10,709 nt of DNA from an uncultured Catenibacterium sp. Lineage in GTDB: Bacteria > Bacillota_I > Bacilli_A > Erysipelotrichales > Coprobacillaceae. The DNA is taken from contig NZ_UQGV01000077.1 in the NCBI RefSeq assembly GCF_900540665.1, forward strand, positions 1-10,709, given 5' to 3'. The notes under the pieces were generated by a model, which saw nothing but the letters and a program-made list of their open reading frames with translations, did no database searches and was not told the DNA's origin. Shown here piece by piece: positions 1-5,994 of this stretch. Position 1 is the first letter of the stretch. Every line of letters starts with the position of its first letter. The translations under genes and the position numbers were made by a program.

Positions 1-63
1 CCCCAATAATTTAAAGCGATTTTTTTATTGACCCCCCCTTAAAAATTAAAGGTTCAAAAAAAT

Positions 64-82
64 AATGGCCTGATAGGCCATT
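64..82 (-). terminator. Rho-independent terminator of the left minus-strand operon
   Basis: An 8-bp perfect stem (64-71 with 75-82) with a 3-nt loop is followed on the minus strand by a T-rich run (about 54-63). The distal stem arm overlaps the stop codon of the small membrane protein gene, so it closes that gene and probably the whole LytTR/ABC/SanA transcription unit. Bases 1-53 beyond it hold nothing I can assign. Confidence 0.85.
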
Positions 83-422
83 AGATACGATAGTTTCTGA
101 ATAAGTTCTCTTTTTTCACAAACATATCTTTAAAGAATATGACTGCCCATAGTCCAATCGCAATATATGCAAAATACTGACTAATAAAATAGGAAAGTAT
201 GGCACCTACACTTAATATAATAAACCATTTCTTAAATGCACTTCTTTGAGCACGGCTGATTCTTTTCTTATCATAATAATGGCTTTCTTCACGAGGTACA
301 TCCTTAAATGCACTGATACAATAAACCCCTAATCCCTTTAGACATGAACAAACTATATAATAAAACAAGAATGTTAATGCGAGAATTGTACAGCATATAC
401 ATCCTGTATTAATCATAAACAC
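81..422 (-). CDS. Small membrane protein of unknown function
   Basis: This is a protein of about 113 residues that I do not recognise. It has a hydrophobic, cysteine-containing N-terminal segment (about residues 5-27), then a basic, charged loop rich in K, R and E (about 38-64), then one long or two short hydrophobic segments (about 65-98) and a basic tail ending NYRI. That makes it an integral membrane protein with two or three helices. The frame is open back to a TTG at 431, but the ribosome binding site AAGGGAG abuts that TTG directly. The GTG at 422 sits 9 nt downstream of it, so I start there; an ATG at 416 is the other option (15 nt spacing). It lies 36 nt after the SanA-like gene with no terminator between, so it is probably cotranscribed. 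Its role is unknown; context suggests an envelope function. Confidence 0.6.
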   Translation of the reverse strand: MFMINTGCICCTILALTFLFYYIVCSCLKGLGVYCISAFKDVPREESHYYDKKRISRAQRSAFKKWFIILSVGAILSYFISQYFAYIAIGLWAVIFFKDMFVKKENLFRNYRI

Positions 423-458
423 AACAAACAACTCCCTTCAACCCTTGATACTATTCTA

Positions 459-1061
459 TCATACTTTGATAAGGGATTTAAAGAGACGATACCATTTATA
501 ACCGATATAATTGGTTACTTCACGTTTAAGGAACTTAAACTTGGTATCTCTTGTGCGATATCTAGAAGATTGCGTTGGTGATGTATAGGCAGTAATGCCT
601 GCATCCTTTGCCTGAAGCATCGCTCTTTTCATATGTAATGGATCACTTACAACTAACGCCGTTTGATAATTATAGACATCCATTATCTTTTTCGCATTGA
701 TTAAATTTTCTAAAGTGACTGTTGATTGGTCTTCTGTAAGAATATCATCTTCTGGTACACCTTGACTGATTGCATAAAGCTTTGCATTATAGGCATCACT
801 CACAGGATTTCCTTTTCCATATCCCCCAGTGGTAATAATCTTCTTTACTAAATGCTTGTTGTATAAAACAACAGCATGATTAATTCTTTCTTGATAAACA
901 GGTGAAGCATGACCATTGTATGTAGATGCTCCTAAGACAATCGCAACATCTGCAATTCTTGCTTCATCTTTAAAACTATATATATAAATACTTACTGCAT
1001 TAGAAAATACATAAACAATAACTAACGCAATAAGAATGATTAATTTCTTTAAGAGTTTCAT
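459..1061 (-). CDS. SanA/YdcF-like DUF218 envelope protein
   Basis: The protein has about 200 residues. A basic N-terminus followed by a hydrophobic stretch (about residues 7-29) looks like a signal anchor, leaving a C-terminal globular domain probably on the outer face of the membrane. The globular part carries DUF218 (SanA/YdcF) hallmarks: VLGA (42-45), an arginine at 59 in an RINHAVVLY helix, TGGYG (78-82), TLEN (116-119) and SDPLHMKRA (139-147). Family members affect envelope integrity and, in E. coli SanA, vancomycin exclusion at high temperature; the biochemical activity is poorly defined. The start is uncertain: ATG 1061 gives a normal signal-anchor N-terminus but the GGAGG lies 17 nt away, while ATG 1094 would add 11 residues with only a weak binding site. 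It follows the ABC permease by about 84 nt with no terminator seen, so it may be part of that operon. Confidence 0.8.
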   Translation of the reverse strand: MKLLKKLIILIALVIVYVFSNAVSIYIYSFKDEARIADVAIVLGASTYNGHASPVYQERINHAVVLYNKHLVKKIITTGGYGKGNPVSDAYNAKLYAISQGVPEDDILTEDQSTVTLENLINAKKIMDVYNYQTALVVSDPLHMKRAMLQAKDAGITAYTSPTQSSRYRTRDTKFKFLKREVTNYIGYKWYRLFKSLIKV

Positions 1062-1145
1062 GGTAATACTTAATAATTCCTCCACAAAAAACATCTTAAA
1101 CTATTTCCCATATTTTTCAATCCTATGTATCAAATTACATCAATT

Positions 1146-2033
1146 TTACATATCTTTTTTGAATTGATTCAATAAAATATATACAAACAGTAAAATAAAA
1201 CATGTTCCAATCATAATGAGATACATCATACTCGTTGTAATTGTATGTCCCATAAGTGTAAATGATGTATCAAAACTTTGATGGATTTCATTCATTACAT
1301 TAACAGGAACTTTTGTACCAAGTTTTAGAAATAAATTTCTTAATAAATGATTACGAATAAGTGCTGTTCCATAAGTTCCTGGTAAGAACTTAATAATAGC
1401 ACGTACTGTAGGTGTAAATTGAGATATGGGCATATAAGCGCCACATAAAAAACCATATCCTGCACTCACAATACTGCTAACAGCTGAAATCTGACCTTGT
1501 GTTGTAAGGAAATAATTAATAATAGATGATAAAGAAGCACCAAACAAAGTAAGCAAAAAGATATCTAGCAAGCAATATAATATATCTTTTACTGGTAAGA
1601 CAAAGTGACTTATACCTAATACAATAAAACATGCAAGTAAAGCAGTTATATTAATAATCATAGTGATGAGTAAAGTAGAAATAAAATAACTAAGAGCTAA
1701 TGTTGTTTTACTGACAGGTGCTATAAGTAAGTCCTTTATTTTATGATCTGCTTTATCTTGTACCATAATCATATTTGAACAGAATGATACTGTGACACAA
1801 CTCACTGCAAGTAATGATGAAAAGAGATAACCATTCACAAAAGCATCAATAGTATTTTGGGAAACATCAAAGTATTTCACTATACTATCTAGCGAATCAT
1901 GATAAACAGTCCCTAGAAATGTCATATATAAGACAATTAAGACTATTGGTGTAATCAAAGCTGTTAAGAAGCGTCCTTTATCCTTAAAAAATAATACTGT
2001 ATGTCTTAATGTGAGATGATAAAGTTGTCTCAT
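1146..2033 (-). CDS. ABC-2 type transporter permease
   Basis: This 295-residue integral membrane protein has about six hydrophobic helices (roughly 22-42, 66-90, 112-140, 148-172, 182-203, 268-290). A cytoplasmic N-terminus, the amphipathic loop VQDKADHKIKDLLIAPVSKT (91-110), and the GxxMP-like turn GAYMPISQF (198-206) fit the ABC-2 (DrrB/NatB-type) permease family. With the upstream ATPase it should form an exporter, probably two ATPases plus two permeases. The ATG overlaps the ATPase stop codon (ATGA), with GGAGGTG 7 nt upstream inside the ATPase gene, so the two are translationally coupled. The substrate cannot be read from sequence; relatives export antimicrobial peptides, drugs, lipids or sodium. 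Confidence 0.9.
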   Translation of the reverse strand: MRQLYHLTLRHTVLFFKDKGRFLTALITPIVLIVLYMTFLGTVYHDSLDSIVKYFDVSQNTIDAFVNGYLFSSLLAVSCVTVSFCSNMIMVQDKADHKIKDLLIAPVSKTTLALSYFISTLLITMIINITALLACFIVLGISHFVLPVKDILYCLLDIFLLTLFGASLSSIINYFLTTQGQISAVSSIVSAGYGFLCGAYMPISQFTPTVRAIIKFLPGTYGTALIRNHLLRNLFLKLGTKVPVNVMNEIHQSFDTSFTLMGHTITTSMMYLIMIGTCFILLFVYILLNQFKKDM

Positions 2034-2941
2034 GATTGTTCACCTCCTGGAAGTTTATTTCCTGTTACATTTAAGAAGACATCATCCATTCTTCCTTTTA
2101 CTAGTTCAAAGTCATTAAATAATTCTGGTTTTTGAAGAATCATTTCTTTCACAACACCCGGATGATTGACACGGATTGTGTAATGATCCTTATTATATGT
2201 ATATGGATGTCCTAAAGACTTGATGTCCTCTTCTTTTACATGATAGATATTTAAATAATCATAAGCATATTTCTGTTTTAATTCATGTGGTGTTCCAGAA
2301 GCTATTTGACGGCCATGATCAATAATAACAACTTGATCTGCTTCAGCTGCTTCTTCCATATAATGTGTGGTGAGGAAGACTGTCATTTGTTTTTCTTTTC
2401 TTAAATCATTAATAACCTTCCATAAAATCTTTCTTGTTTGAGGGTCTAGACCTGTCGTTGGTTCATCTAGTATAAGAAGCTGTGGTTCATGAATAAGAGC
2501 ACGAGCTATATCTATACGTCTTCTTTGTCCTCCTGATAGCTTATTAAGAGGCTTTTTTAAATAATCCTTGAAGTCTAATAAAGAAGACAATTCTTCAATT
2601 CTTCTTTTTAAATTTTCTCCTGTGATATTATAGAGAGCCCCACGATATTTTAAATTATCATAGACAGTGAGCACATCATCTAATGCAGAAGTTTGATAAA
2701 CAACACCTATAGTAGTTCTTACTTCATCCATATGTGTTTTAATATATTTGCCTTCAATGTATATTTCTCCTGCATCACTTGTAAGTTCACCACATATCAT
2801 AGAAATAGTAGTACTCTTACCAGCACCATTAATACCTAAAAAAGAGAAGAAAGTCCCCTTTTCTACACTAAAGCTTAAGTCATCTACTGCTTTAATATCA
2901 CCAAAACTTTTAGTAAGATGTTTAATTTCAATACTGTTCAT
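2030..2941 (-). CDS. ABC transporter ATP-binding protein (DrrA/CcmA-like exporter ATPase)
   Basis: The protein is a 303-residue nucleotide-binding subunit. Visible motifs in order are Walker A GINGAGKST (36-44), Q-loop Q83, signature LSGGQ (135-139), Walker B LLILDE (155-160), D-loop region GLDP, and switch histidine H193 (TTHYMEEA). After about residue 220 a C-terminal extension ends in GRMDDVFLNVTG, typical of exporter ATPases paired with ABC-2 permeases. The frame is open upstream to 3001, but the start at 2941 is preferred. It begins the standard MNSIEIKHLTKSFG N-terminus, has AAGGGTGA 4-5 nt upstream, and avoids a 56-nt overlap with the DUF3021 gene, whose stop is 4 nt away. It powers the permease encoded next. 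Confidence 0.93.
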   Translation of the reverse strand: MNSIEIKHLTKSFGDIKAVDDLSFSVEKGTFFSFLGINGAGKSTTISMICGELTSDAGEIYIEGKYIKTHMDEVRTTIGVVYQTSALDDVLTVYDNLKYRGALYNITGENLKRRIEELSSLLDFKDYLKKPLNKLSGGQRRRIDIARALIHEPQLLILDEPTTGLDPQTRKILWKVINDLRKEKQMTVFLTTHYMEEAAEADQVVIIDHGRQIASGTPHELKQKYAYDYLNIYHVKEEDIKSLGHPYTYNKDHYTIRVNHPGVVKEMILQKPELFNDFELVKGRMDDVFLNVTGNKLPGGEQS

Positions 2942-2945
2942 ACAT

Positions 2946-3359
2946 TCACCCTTTTCTACTCTTAAGAGTTTTATTGATTTCATTTGCAAGATGGCAATCA
3001 TTTAAATAATTAAATAGTCTGACTAAAATATCTACTACAAGTATTGTGAAAGAGAAAAGTAATCCTCCTAAGACATCCTCATACATCCCAATTTGATATC
3101 CAGCAATTAAAAGAATGATTTCTAAGAGTGTTGTATGAAGAATAGTCTTCACTAATACATTTTGAGACTTAGAATAATAGATAATCGTAGGAAGGCAGGC
3201 AAGAAAAGAAAAGACTGCCACCTCTCCTAAATAAGATACAGGAAGCATTTTTATTTGAGACTGATCTATATAACAAAACAAGATTGTCGCAAACATTGAT
3301 AATGTATAAATCACAAAATATTGAATAGTTATTGTATGTATCATTTCATTTTTATCCAT
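2946..3359 (-). CDS. DUF3021 family membrane protein, probable partner of the LytTR regulator
   Basis: The protein has 137 residues with four predicted membrane helices (about 10-30, 42-62, 70-90, 95-118), a short charged N-terminus and a basic cytoplasmic tail. The length, four-helix plan and position directly after a stand-alone LytTR gene fit the DUF3021 family. LytTR genes paired with small membrane proteins (LytTR regulatory systems such as HdrR-HdrM and BrsR-BrsM in streptococci) use the membrane protein to hold the regulator inactive. By analogy I infer a membrane-bound inhibitor or sensor; whether HdrM/BrsM belong to this exact Pfam family I cannot confirm here. AAGGAGG lies 7 nt before the ATG. 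The gene is 12 nt after lytTR and 4 nt before the ATPase start. Confidence 0.82.
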   Translation of the reverse strand: MDKNEMIHTITIQYFVIYTLSMFATILFCYIDQSQIKMLPVSYLGEVAVFSFLACLPTIIYYSKSQNVLVKTILHTTLLEIILLIAGYQIGMYEDVLGGLLFSFTILVVDILVRLFNYLNDCHLANEINKTLKSRKG

Positions 3360-3371
3360 TTTTCATCCTCC

Positions 3372-3806
3372 TTATAATCCAATCATGTGTTTAAGTACAC
3401 GTACATATTGTCTAGATACTATGAGTTTCTCTTTGTTTTTTAGTACAACTTCAAACCTCCCTGATAAGGAAGGTTTGATAGCATCAATCTTATCAGCATT
3501 AATAATTAGTGATTTAGATGCTCTAAAGAATGATGTGCCTTCTGTTTCTTTTTCAAATTCGTATAGTTTCATCTTTGATTCATATATTTCATTTTCACAA
3601 TATAAAAATGCTTTTTGATCAACTATTTCAAAATAATATATATCATTCATATTCAATGGATAGGCAGTTTCCCTTTTGTATCCTATTATTCTCTTTTCAT
3701 TTTCTATGGAAGAGATTATATTTTGTATTTCATCTGTTATCTGATGGCATTTAATGACAACTTCTTCTTTTTGATTTCCAGATATCAATTCAATTCTTGT
3801 CTTCAT
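3372..3806 (-). CDS. Stand-alone LytTR-type DNA-binding transcriptional regulator
   Basis: This 144-residue protein lacks a response-regulator receiver domain. A short N-terminal region (1-42) precedes a LytTR domain (about 45-144) with recognisable landmarks: DIYYFEIVDQKAFLYC (55-70), FFRASKSLIINADKI (93-107, the FxRxHrSxxVN element) and VSRQYVRVLKHMIG (130-143). LytTR domains bind paired direct repeats through beta strands. It is first in its operon behind a sigma-A promoter, with AAGGGAG 6 nt before the ATG, and probably controls its own operon with the next gene's membrane protein as switch. Absence of the receiver domain means control is not by a classical phosphorelay. I found only imperfect repeats upstream and do not claim an operator. 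Confidence 0.9.
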   Translation of the reverse strand: MKTRIELISGNQKEEVVIKCHQITDEIQNIISSIENEKRIIGYKRETAYPLNMNDIYYFEIVDQKAFLYCENEIYESKMKLYEFEKETEGTSFFRASKSLIINADKIDAIKPSLSGRFEVVLKNKEKLIVSRQYVRVLKHMIGL

Positions 3807-3835
3807 ATTTTTCTCCCTTACAAAAATGATACCAT

Positions 3836-3864
3836 AATATAATGTCTATAAATATCATATCCAA
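3836..3864 (-). promoter_or_regulatory. Sigma-A promoter of the LytTR/DUF3021/ABC operon
   Basis: On the minus strand TTGGAT (3864-3859) is followed after 17 nt by TATATT (3841-3836). Transcription would start near 3829, about 23 nt before the LytTR ATG. The upstream side abuts the tRNA-Gly terminator, which insulates the operon. A related TTGTA motif occurs twice 12 nt apart (3870-3874, 3882-3886), just upstream of the -35; it is too weak to call a LytTR site. Confidence 0.65.
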
Positions 3865-3893
3865 TTAAGTTGTAGAAATGATTGTATAAGATA

Positions 3894-3919
3894 CAAAAAA
3901 ACTAGGCCAAAGCCTAGTT
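3894..3919 (-). terminator. Rho-independent terminator of tRNA-Gly
   Basis: On the minus strand an 8-bp stem (3919-3912 with 3907-3900) with loop TTTG is followed by six T residues (3899-3894). It begins 9 nt after the tRNA 3' end, so the tRNA transcript ends before the LytTR promoter. Confidence 0.88.
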
Positions 3920-3927
3920 GATTTCAA

Positions 3928-4002
3928 TGGAGCCACATGCCGGAGTCGAACCGGCGTCCTCTGCATGGCAAGCAGATATAATAGCCATTATACGAATGCG
4001 GC
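3928..4002 (-). tRNA. tRNA-Gly (anticodon GCC)
   Basis: The gene is 75 nt long with CCA encoded. Acceptor arms GCCGCAT and ATGTGGC pair over 7 bp with one G-U, followed by discriminator T and CCA. The anticodon stem-loop is TCTGC-TTGCCAT-GCAGA, giving anticodon GCC, which decodes GGC/GGU. The T arm contains GGTTCGACTCC, with the usual TTCGA loop motif, and the D arm contains TAATGGCTA. It has its own promoter upstream and a terminator downstream, so it is a single-gene transcription unit rather than part of a tRNA cluster. Confidence 0.96.
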
Positions 4003-4030
4003 CTCACTAACACTCGAGGAGTGCTCATTT

Positions 4031-4059
4031 ATAATACCAAACAATAATATATGTGTCAA
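4031..4059 (-). promoter_or_regulatory. Strong sigma-A promoter of tRNA-Gly
   Basis: TTGACA (4059-4054, full consensus) is followed after exactly 17 nt by TATTAT (4036-4031). Transcription should start about 4024-4025, leaving a 5' leader of roughly 22 nt that includes a small inverted repeat (CACTC-CTC-GAGTG, 4009-4021) upstream of the mature 5' end. The remnant of a split terminator starts only 11 nt upstream of the -35. Confidence 0.85.
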
Positions 4060-4069
4060 TAAGATTTGT

Positions 4070-4087
4070 GAAAAAAAACGAAGGATC
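4070..4087. repeat. Left flanking direct repeat of the IS (candidate target duplication)
   Basis: This 18-bp segment (G, eight A, then CGAAGGATC) abuts the left inverted repeat. It matches 16 of 18 positions of the segment abutting the right inverted repeat at 5200-5217. The right copy is the T-tract plus one stem arm of the coaX terminator, so this left copy is a duplicated half terminator without a partner arm. Confidence 0.65.
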
Positions 4088-4110
4088 TAAAGTGAAAAGT
4101 TAAATTCCAC
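4088..4110 (+). repeat. Left terminal inverted repeat of the IS
   Basis: This 23-bp repeat begins TAAAGTGAAAAG and ends AAATTCCAC. It matches the reverse complement of 5177-5199 except at its fourth base (A versus G). It sits next to the split terminator repeat on the outside. Confidence 0.9.
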
Positions 4111-4138
4111 ATTAGGCGGGTCAAAGTTGCATTTAGTC
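4100..4138. repeat. Bipartite left end: outer and inner copies of the end motif, head to head
   Basis: The outer motif GTTAAATTCCACATT (4099-4113) is followed after about 9 nt by an inverted, slightly decayed inner copy AAAGTTGCATTTAGTC (4123-4138). The same layout, mirrored, occurs at the right end. The inner copies share the GTC/GAC ending and the outer copies share GTT/AAC, which points to a real structured end rather than chance. Confidence 0.6.
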
Positions 4139-4204
4139 TTTCACTTTCTTTCGAATGTTTTTCAATTCTTTTTTTAGATATTTTCTCTATTTGACTAGCA
4201 CTAA

Positions 4205-4883
4205 ATTTATACTAGCTTCATTAATCTAAGAGTCAAAACAAGAAGAATATCAAAGAAGGATTCTGTCAAATACAAAAGGAGAAGACAGAAAGTTCCTAAT
4301 CGGGGCGCACCTATAAGGATTTCATCTCATATACTGACGATAATGACAACGTTAGTATCGTCGAGATAGATACCGTCTACAATTTACAAAGCGGTCCGTT
4401 CATGCAGACTTTTAAGTTCCTGTCTTACTCTTTCATATACCATGAAGAGAAGACTGCAAAGGCTATGGTTGAAGGCTTAGACCTTCTCGAATCAATATTA
4501 GGAGAAGATTTATTCAAAAAGGAGGTGGAAGTAATCAAGACGGATAGAGGTTCTGAATTCTCAGATGTAGAAGGACTGGAAAAAGATAATGATGGCAGTG
4601 TGCAAACTCATGTCTTTTACTGTAATCCTATGGCATCATGCCAGAAAGGAAGTCTAGAGAACAACCACAAGAAGATATGATATATAAGACGAATTTCAAA
4701 GTATTTGGCCTTGATTCACAGGAGAAGGCTAACCTCATGGTATCCCACATCAATTCCCAGCCAAAGGAGAACCTGAAGAGAAAGTCTCCGCTGGAGATGA
4801 TGGAGTTCCTGAATCCAGATTTATACAAGAAATTCATAGAGTTTGGAATTAAGAAAATAGAAAATGATGAAATCATTTTATAA
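4205..4883 (+). pseudogene. Broken IS30-like DDE transposase
   Basis: Three frames must be joined. The first (4205-4299) encodes a basic segment with VKTRRISKKDSVKYKRRRQ and KVPNRG. One base then seems lost in the G run at 4302-4305, and the next frame (about 4303-4677) carries D1 in EIDTVY (codon 4369-4371), D2 in IKTDRGSEF (codon 4543-4545) and the catalytic E in SLENNHKK (codon 4657-4659). A TGA at 4678, probably from an arginine CGA, then stops it. A second shift between 4684 and 4696 leads to the last frame, TNFKVFGL through NDEIIL, stop 4881-4883, containing the C-terminal VSHINSQP segment. The usual N-terminal helix-turn-helix part is absent. With two frameshifts, a stop and a truncation it cannot make active transposase. 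Confidence 0.88.
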
Positions 4884-4967
4884 CTATATTTATTAAAAGA
4901 AGATAACTAAAATCATTCGGAGAATGTATGAAATATGGGATGCAGACTGACAATATTACATGTATAT

Positions 4968-4983
4968 AAAGTGGAATTTAGTC
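4968..4983. repeat. Extra internal copy of the IS end motif
   Basis: AAAGTGGAATTTAGTC here is identical at 15 of 16 positions to the reverse complement of 5142-5157, and 16 of 18 with the left inner copy when extended to 4985. It lies about 85 bp after the transposase stop, well inside the element, so it is not part of either terminal pair. Confidence 0.65.
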
Positions 4984-5102
4984 TTACATTCGAAAAAATG
5001 AACGAAATTCCATAGCTTTATTGCGCCTTAAAATACCATGATTCATGACGTTAAAACCTCATTTCTAGTGTACGAATGATTAGGTTCCATTCCTAAAACA
5101 AA

Positions 5103-5121
5103 AAGAATATCCGATATTCTT
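5103..5121 (-). terminator. Possible weak terminator-like palindrome in the IS right end
   Basis: AAGAATATC and GATATTCTT form a near-perfect A/T-rich palindrome (5103-5121). On the minus strand it is followed by five T residues, a G and four more T residues. A low-GC stem makes it weak; it could block transcription entering the element from the coaX side. Confidence 0.35.
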
Positions 5122-5141
5122 ATGAAAATATAATCCTGAAC

Positions 5142-5187
5142 GACTAAATTCCACATTGTTTTCGTTTCTTTTTAAAGTGGAATTTAA
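5142..5187. repeat. Bipartite right end: inner and outer motif copies able to form a hairpin
   Basis: The inner copy GACTAAATTCCACATT (5142-5157) faces the outer copy AAAGTGGAATTTAAC (5174-5188), giving a stem of about ten paired bases around a 16-nt spacer. The outer copy is part of the right inverted repeat. The layout mirrors the left end. Confidence 0.65.
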
Positions 5188-5199
5188 CTTTTCACCTTA
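5177..5199 (-). repeat. Right terminal inverted repeat of the IS
   Basis: This 23-bp repeat starts GTGGAATTTAAC and ends TCACCTTA; its reverse complement matches the left repeat at 22 of 23 positions. The next base outward begins the right direct repeat. Confidence 0.9.
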
Positions 5200-5217
5200 G
5201 GAAAAAAATGAAGGATC
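5200..5217. repeat. Right flanking direct repeat of the IS (candidate target duplication)
   Basis: GG, seven A, then TGAAGGATC; 16 of 18 positions match 4070-4087. On the minus strand this is the distal stem arm plus T-tract of the coaX terminator, so the element entered inside that terminator and the copy kept on this side preserves it. Confidence 0.65.
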
Positions 5218-5231
5218 AGTGACGATCCTTC
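5202..5231 (-). terminator. Rho-independent terminator of the panT-coaBC-coaX operon
   Basis: On the minus strand GAAGGATC (5231-5224) and GATCCTTC (5217-5210) form an 8-bp stem with loop GTCACT, followed by A then seven T (5208-5202). The coaX stop codon (5218-5216) lies inside the hairpin. The IS right end starts 2 nt past the T-tract, yet the terminator is complete. Confidence 0.88.
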
Positions 5232-5992
5232 TTGTTCTTATCATATATGATTTTCAAACCTTTAAATGTAAGTTCCTGATCATAAATATCAATTAAGTCA
5301 GTTTCTTTCGCAATAAGTTTACCTAAGCCTCCTGTAGAAACTACTTTTATATTCTGGCCAAATTCTTCTTTTATCTTCTTGATAATATATTCAGTCTTCC
5401 CGATATAGCCATATACTACCCCAGCCTGCATTGCAGTGACTGTATTTTTCGCAATAATACGCTGTGGTTTGACTAATTCAATTTCAGGAAGCTGAGCAGC
5501 CATAGAAGAAAGAACACCTGCTTCTATACCGATACCTGGTGCAATCACTCCACCGATGAAAACACCTTTATCTGTAATAACATCATAAGTAGTCGCAGTA
5601 CCAAAATCAATAACAAGGCACGGACCACCATATGTATAATAAGCCCCTGCTGCATCTACTAAGCGATCTGAACCAAGTGTAGATGTATGATCAATTTGAA
5701 TATTGATGCCTGTTTTCACACCTGGCCCAACAAAAAGAGGTCTGATGTGAAAGTACTTAATAATAGAACTTGAGAAAGAATAGTTAATCTTTGGTACAAC
5801 TGAACTAATAATGACATCCTTAACATCTTCTATATTTAAATGAGATGCCTGAAGATATGAATGAAGCATTAAGCCATATTCATCTGAAGTACGTTCCATA
5901 CGTGTTGTCATACGGAATCGACCTACCAAATGATTTTCTTTGTAAACACCAATAGTAATGTTTGTATTACCGATATCTATAACCAATAGCAT
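5216..5992 (-). CDS. coaX: Type III pantothenate kinase
   Basis: CoaX phosphorylates pantothenate to 4'-phosphopantothenate, the first step of coenzyme A synthesis; this type is insensitive to CoA feedback and needs a monovalent cation. The 258 residues match the usual length. Motifs visible: phosphate-binding DIGNTN (6-11), GSDR (107-110, the GxDR element with the catalytic aspartate D109), DFGTATTYD (129-137), GGVIAPGIGIE (147-157) and STGGLGK (219-225). The start codon is 2 nt after the coaBC stop. The nearest binding site, GGAG, lies 13 nt upstream within coaBC, so initiation may depend on coupling. It is last in its operon, with the stop codon inside the terminator hairpin. Confidence 0.96.
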   Translation of the reverse strand: MLLVIDIGNTNITIGVYKENHLVGRFRMTTRMERTSDEYGLMLHSYLQASHLNIEDVKDVIISSVVPKINYSFSSSIIKYFHIRPLFVGPGVKTGINIQIDHTSTLGSDRLVDAAGAYYTYGGPCLVIDFGTATTYDVITDKGVFIGGVIAPGIGIEAGVLSSMAAQLPEIELVKPQRIIAKNTVTAMQAGVVYGYIGKTEYIIKKIKEEFGQNIKVVSTGGLGKLIAKETDLIDIYDQELTFKGLKIIYDKNKKDRH

Positions 5993-5994
5993 TC

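Larger units (their letters stand above)
4088..5199 (+). mobile_element. Decayed, internally shortened IS30-like insertion sequence
   Basis: A 1112-bp element is bounded by 23-bp terminal inverted repeats (4088-4110 and 5177-5199) matching at 22 of 23 positions. It contains a broken transposase on the plus strand with readable DDE residues. Flanking 18-bp direct repeats (16/18) lie exactly at both ends. The transposase N-terminal DNA-binding region is missing, apparently through an internal deletion joining the left end to the middle of the gene. About 290 bp of noncoding sequence separate the transposase stop from the right end and hold further copies of the terminal motif. The catalytic region resembles IS30-type transposases, but such a long target duplication is not usual for IS30 (2-3 bp) and recalls the IS1202 group; family assignment is therefore open. 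Confidence 0.88.

Noticed and set aside
1..53. Homopolymer-rich stretch at the window edge (C7 and T7 runs)
   Set aside because: No stem, frame or known motif could be supported in so short a piece.
1062..1145. Separate promoter for the SanA-like gene
   Set aside because: TTGATG and TTGATA occur, but no acceptable -10 lies at 16-18 nt from either.
2942..3001. Longer ATPase start (20 extra residues)
   Set aside because: The extension overlaps the DUF3021 gene and does not look like an ABC N-terminus; the internal ATG at 2941 has a well-placed binding site.
2748..3005. Plus-strand open frame opposite the ABC ATPase and DUF3021 genes
   Set aside because: It is antisense to the ATPase motifs and the DUF3021 C-terminus, with no start-site signal; a shadow of the real genes.
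3385..3842. Several plus-strand open frames opposite the LytTR gene
   Set aside because: They overlap each other and the LytTR gene, are rich in F, S and I from A/T-rich antisense, and lack binding sites.
3865..3890. LytTR-type direct repeats upstream of the operon promoter
   Set aside because: Only a short TTGTA core repeats at 12-nt spacing; it does not fit the usual paired 9-bp LytTR sites about two helical turns apart.
4628..4876. Minus-strand open frame within the IS
   Set aside because: It is the complement of the transposase C-terminal frame and resembles no protein I know.
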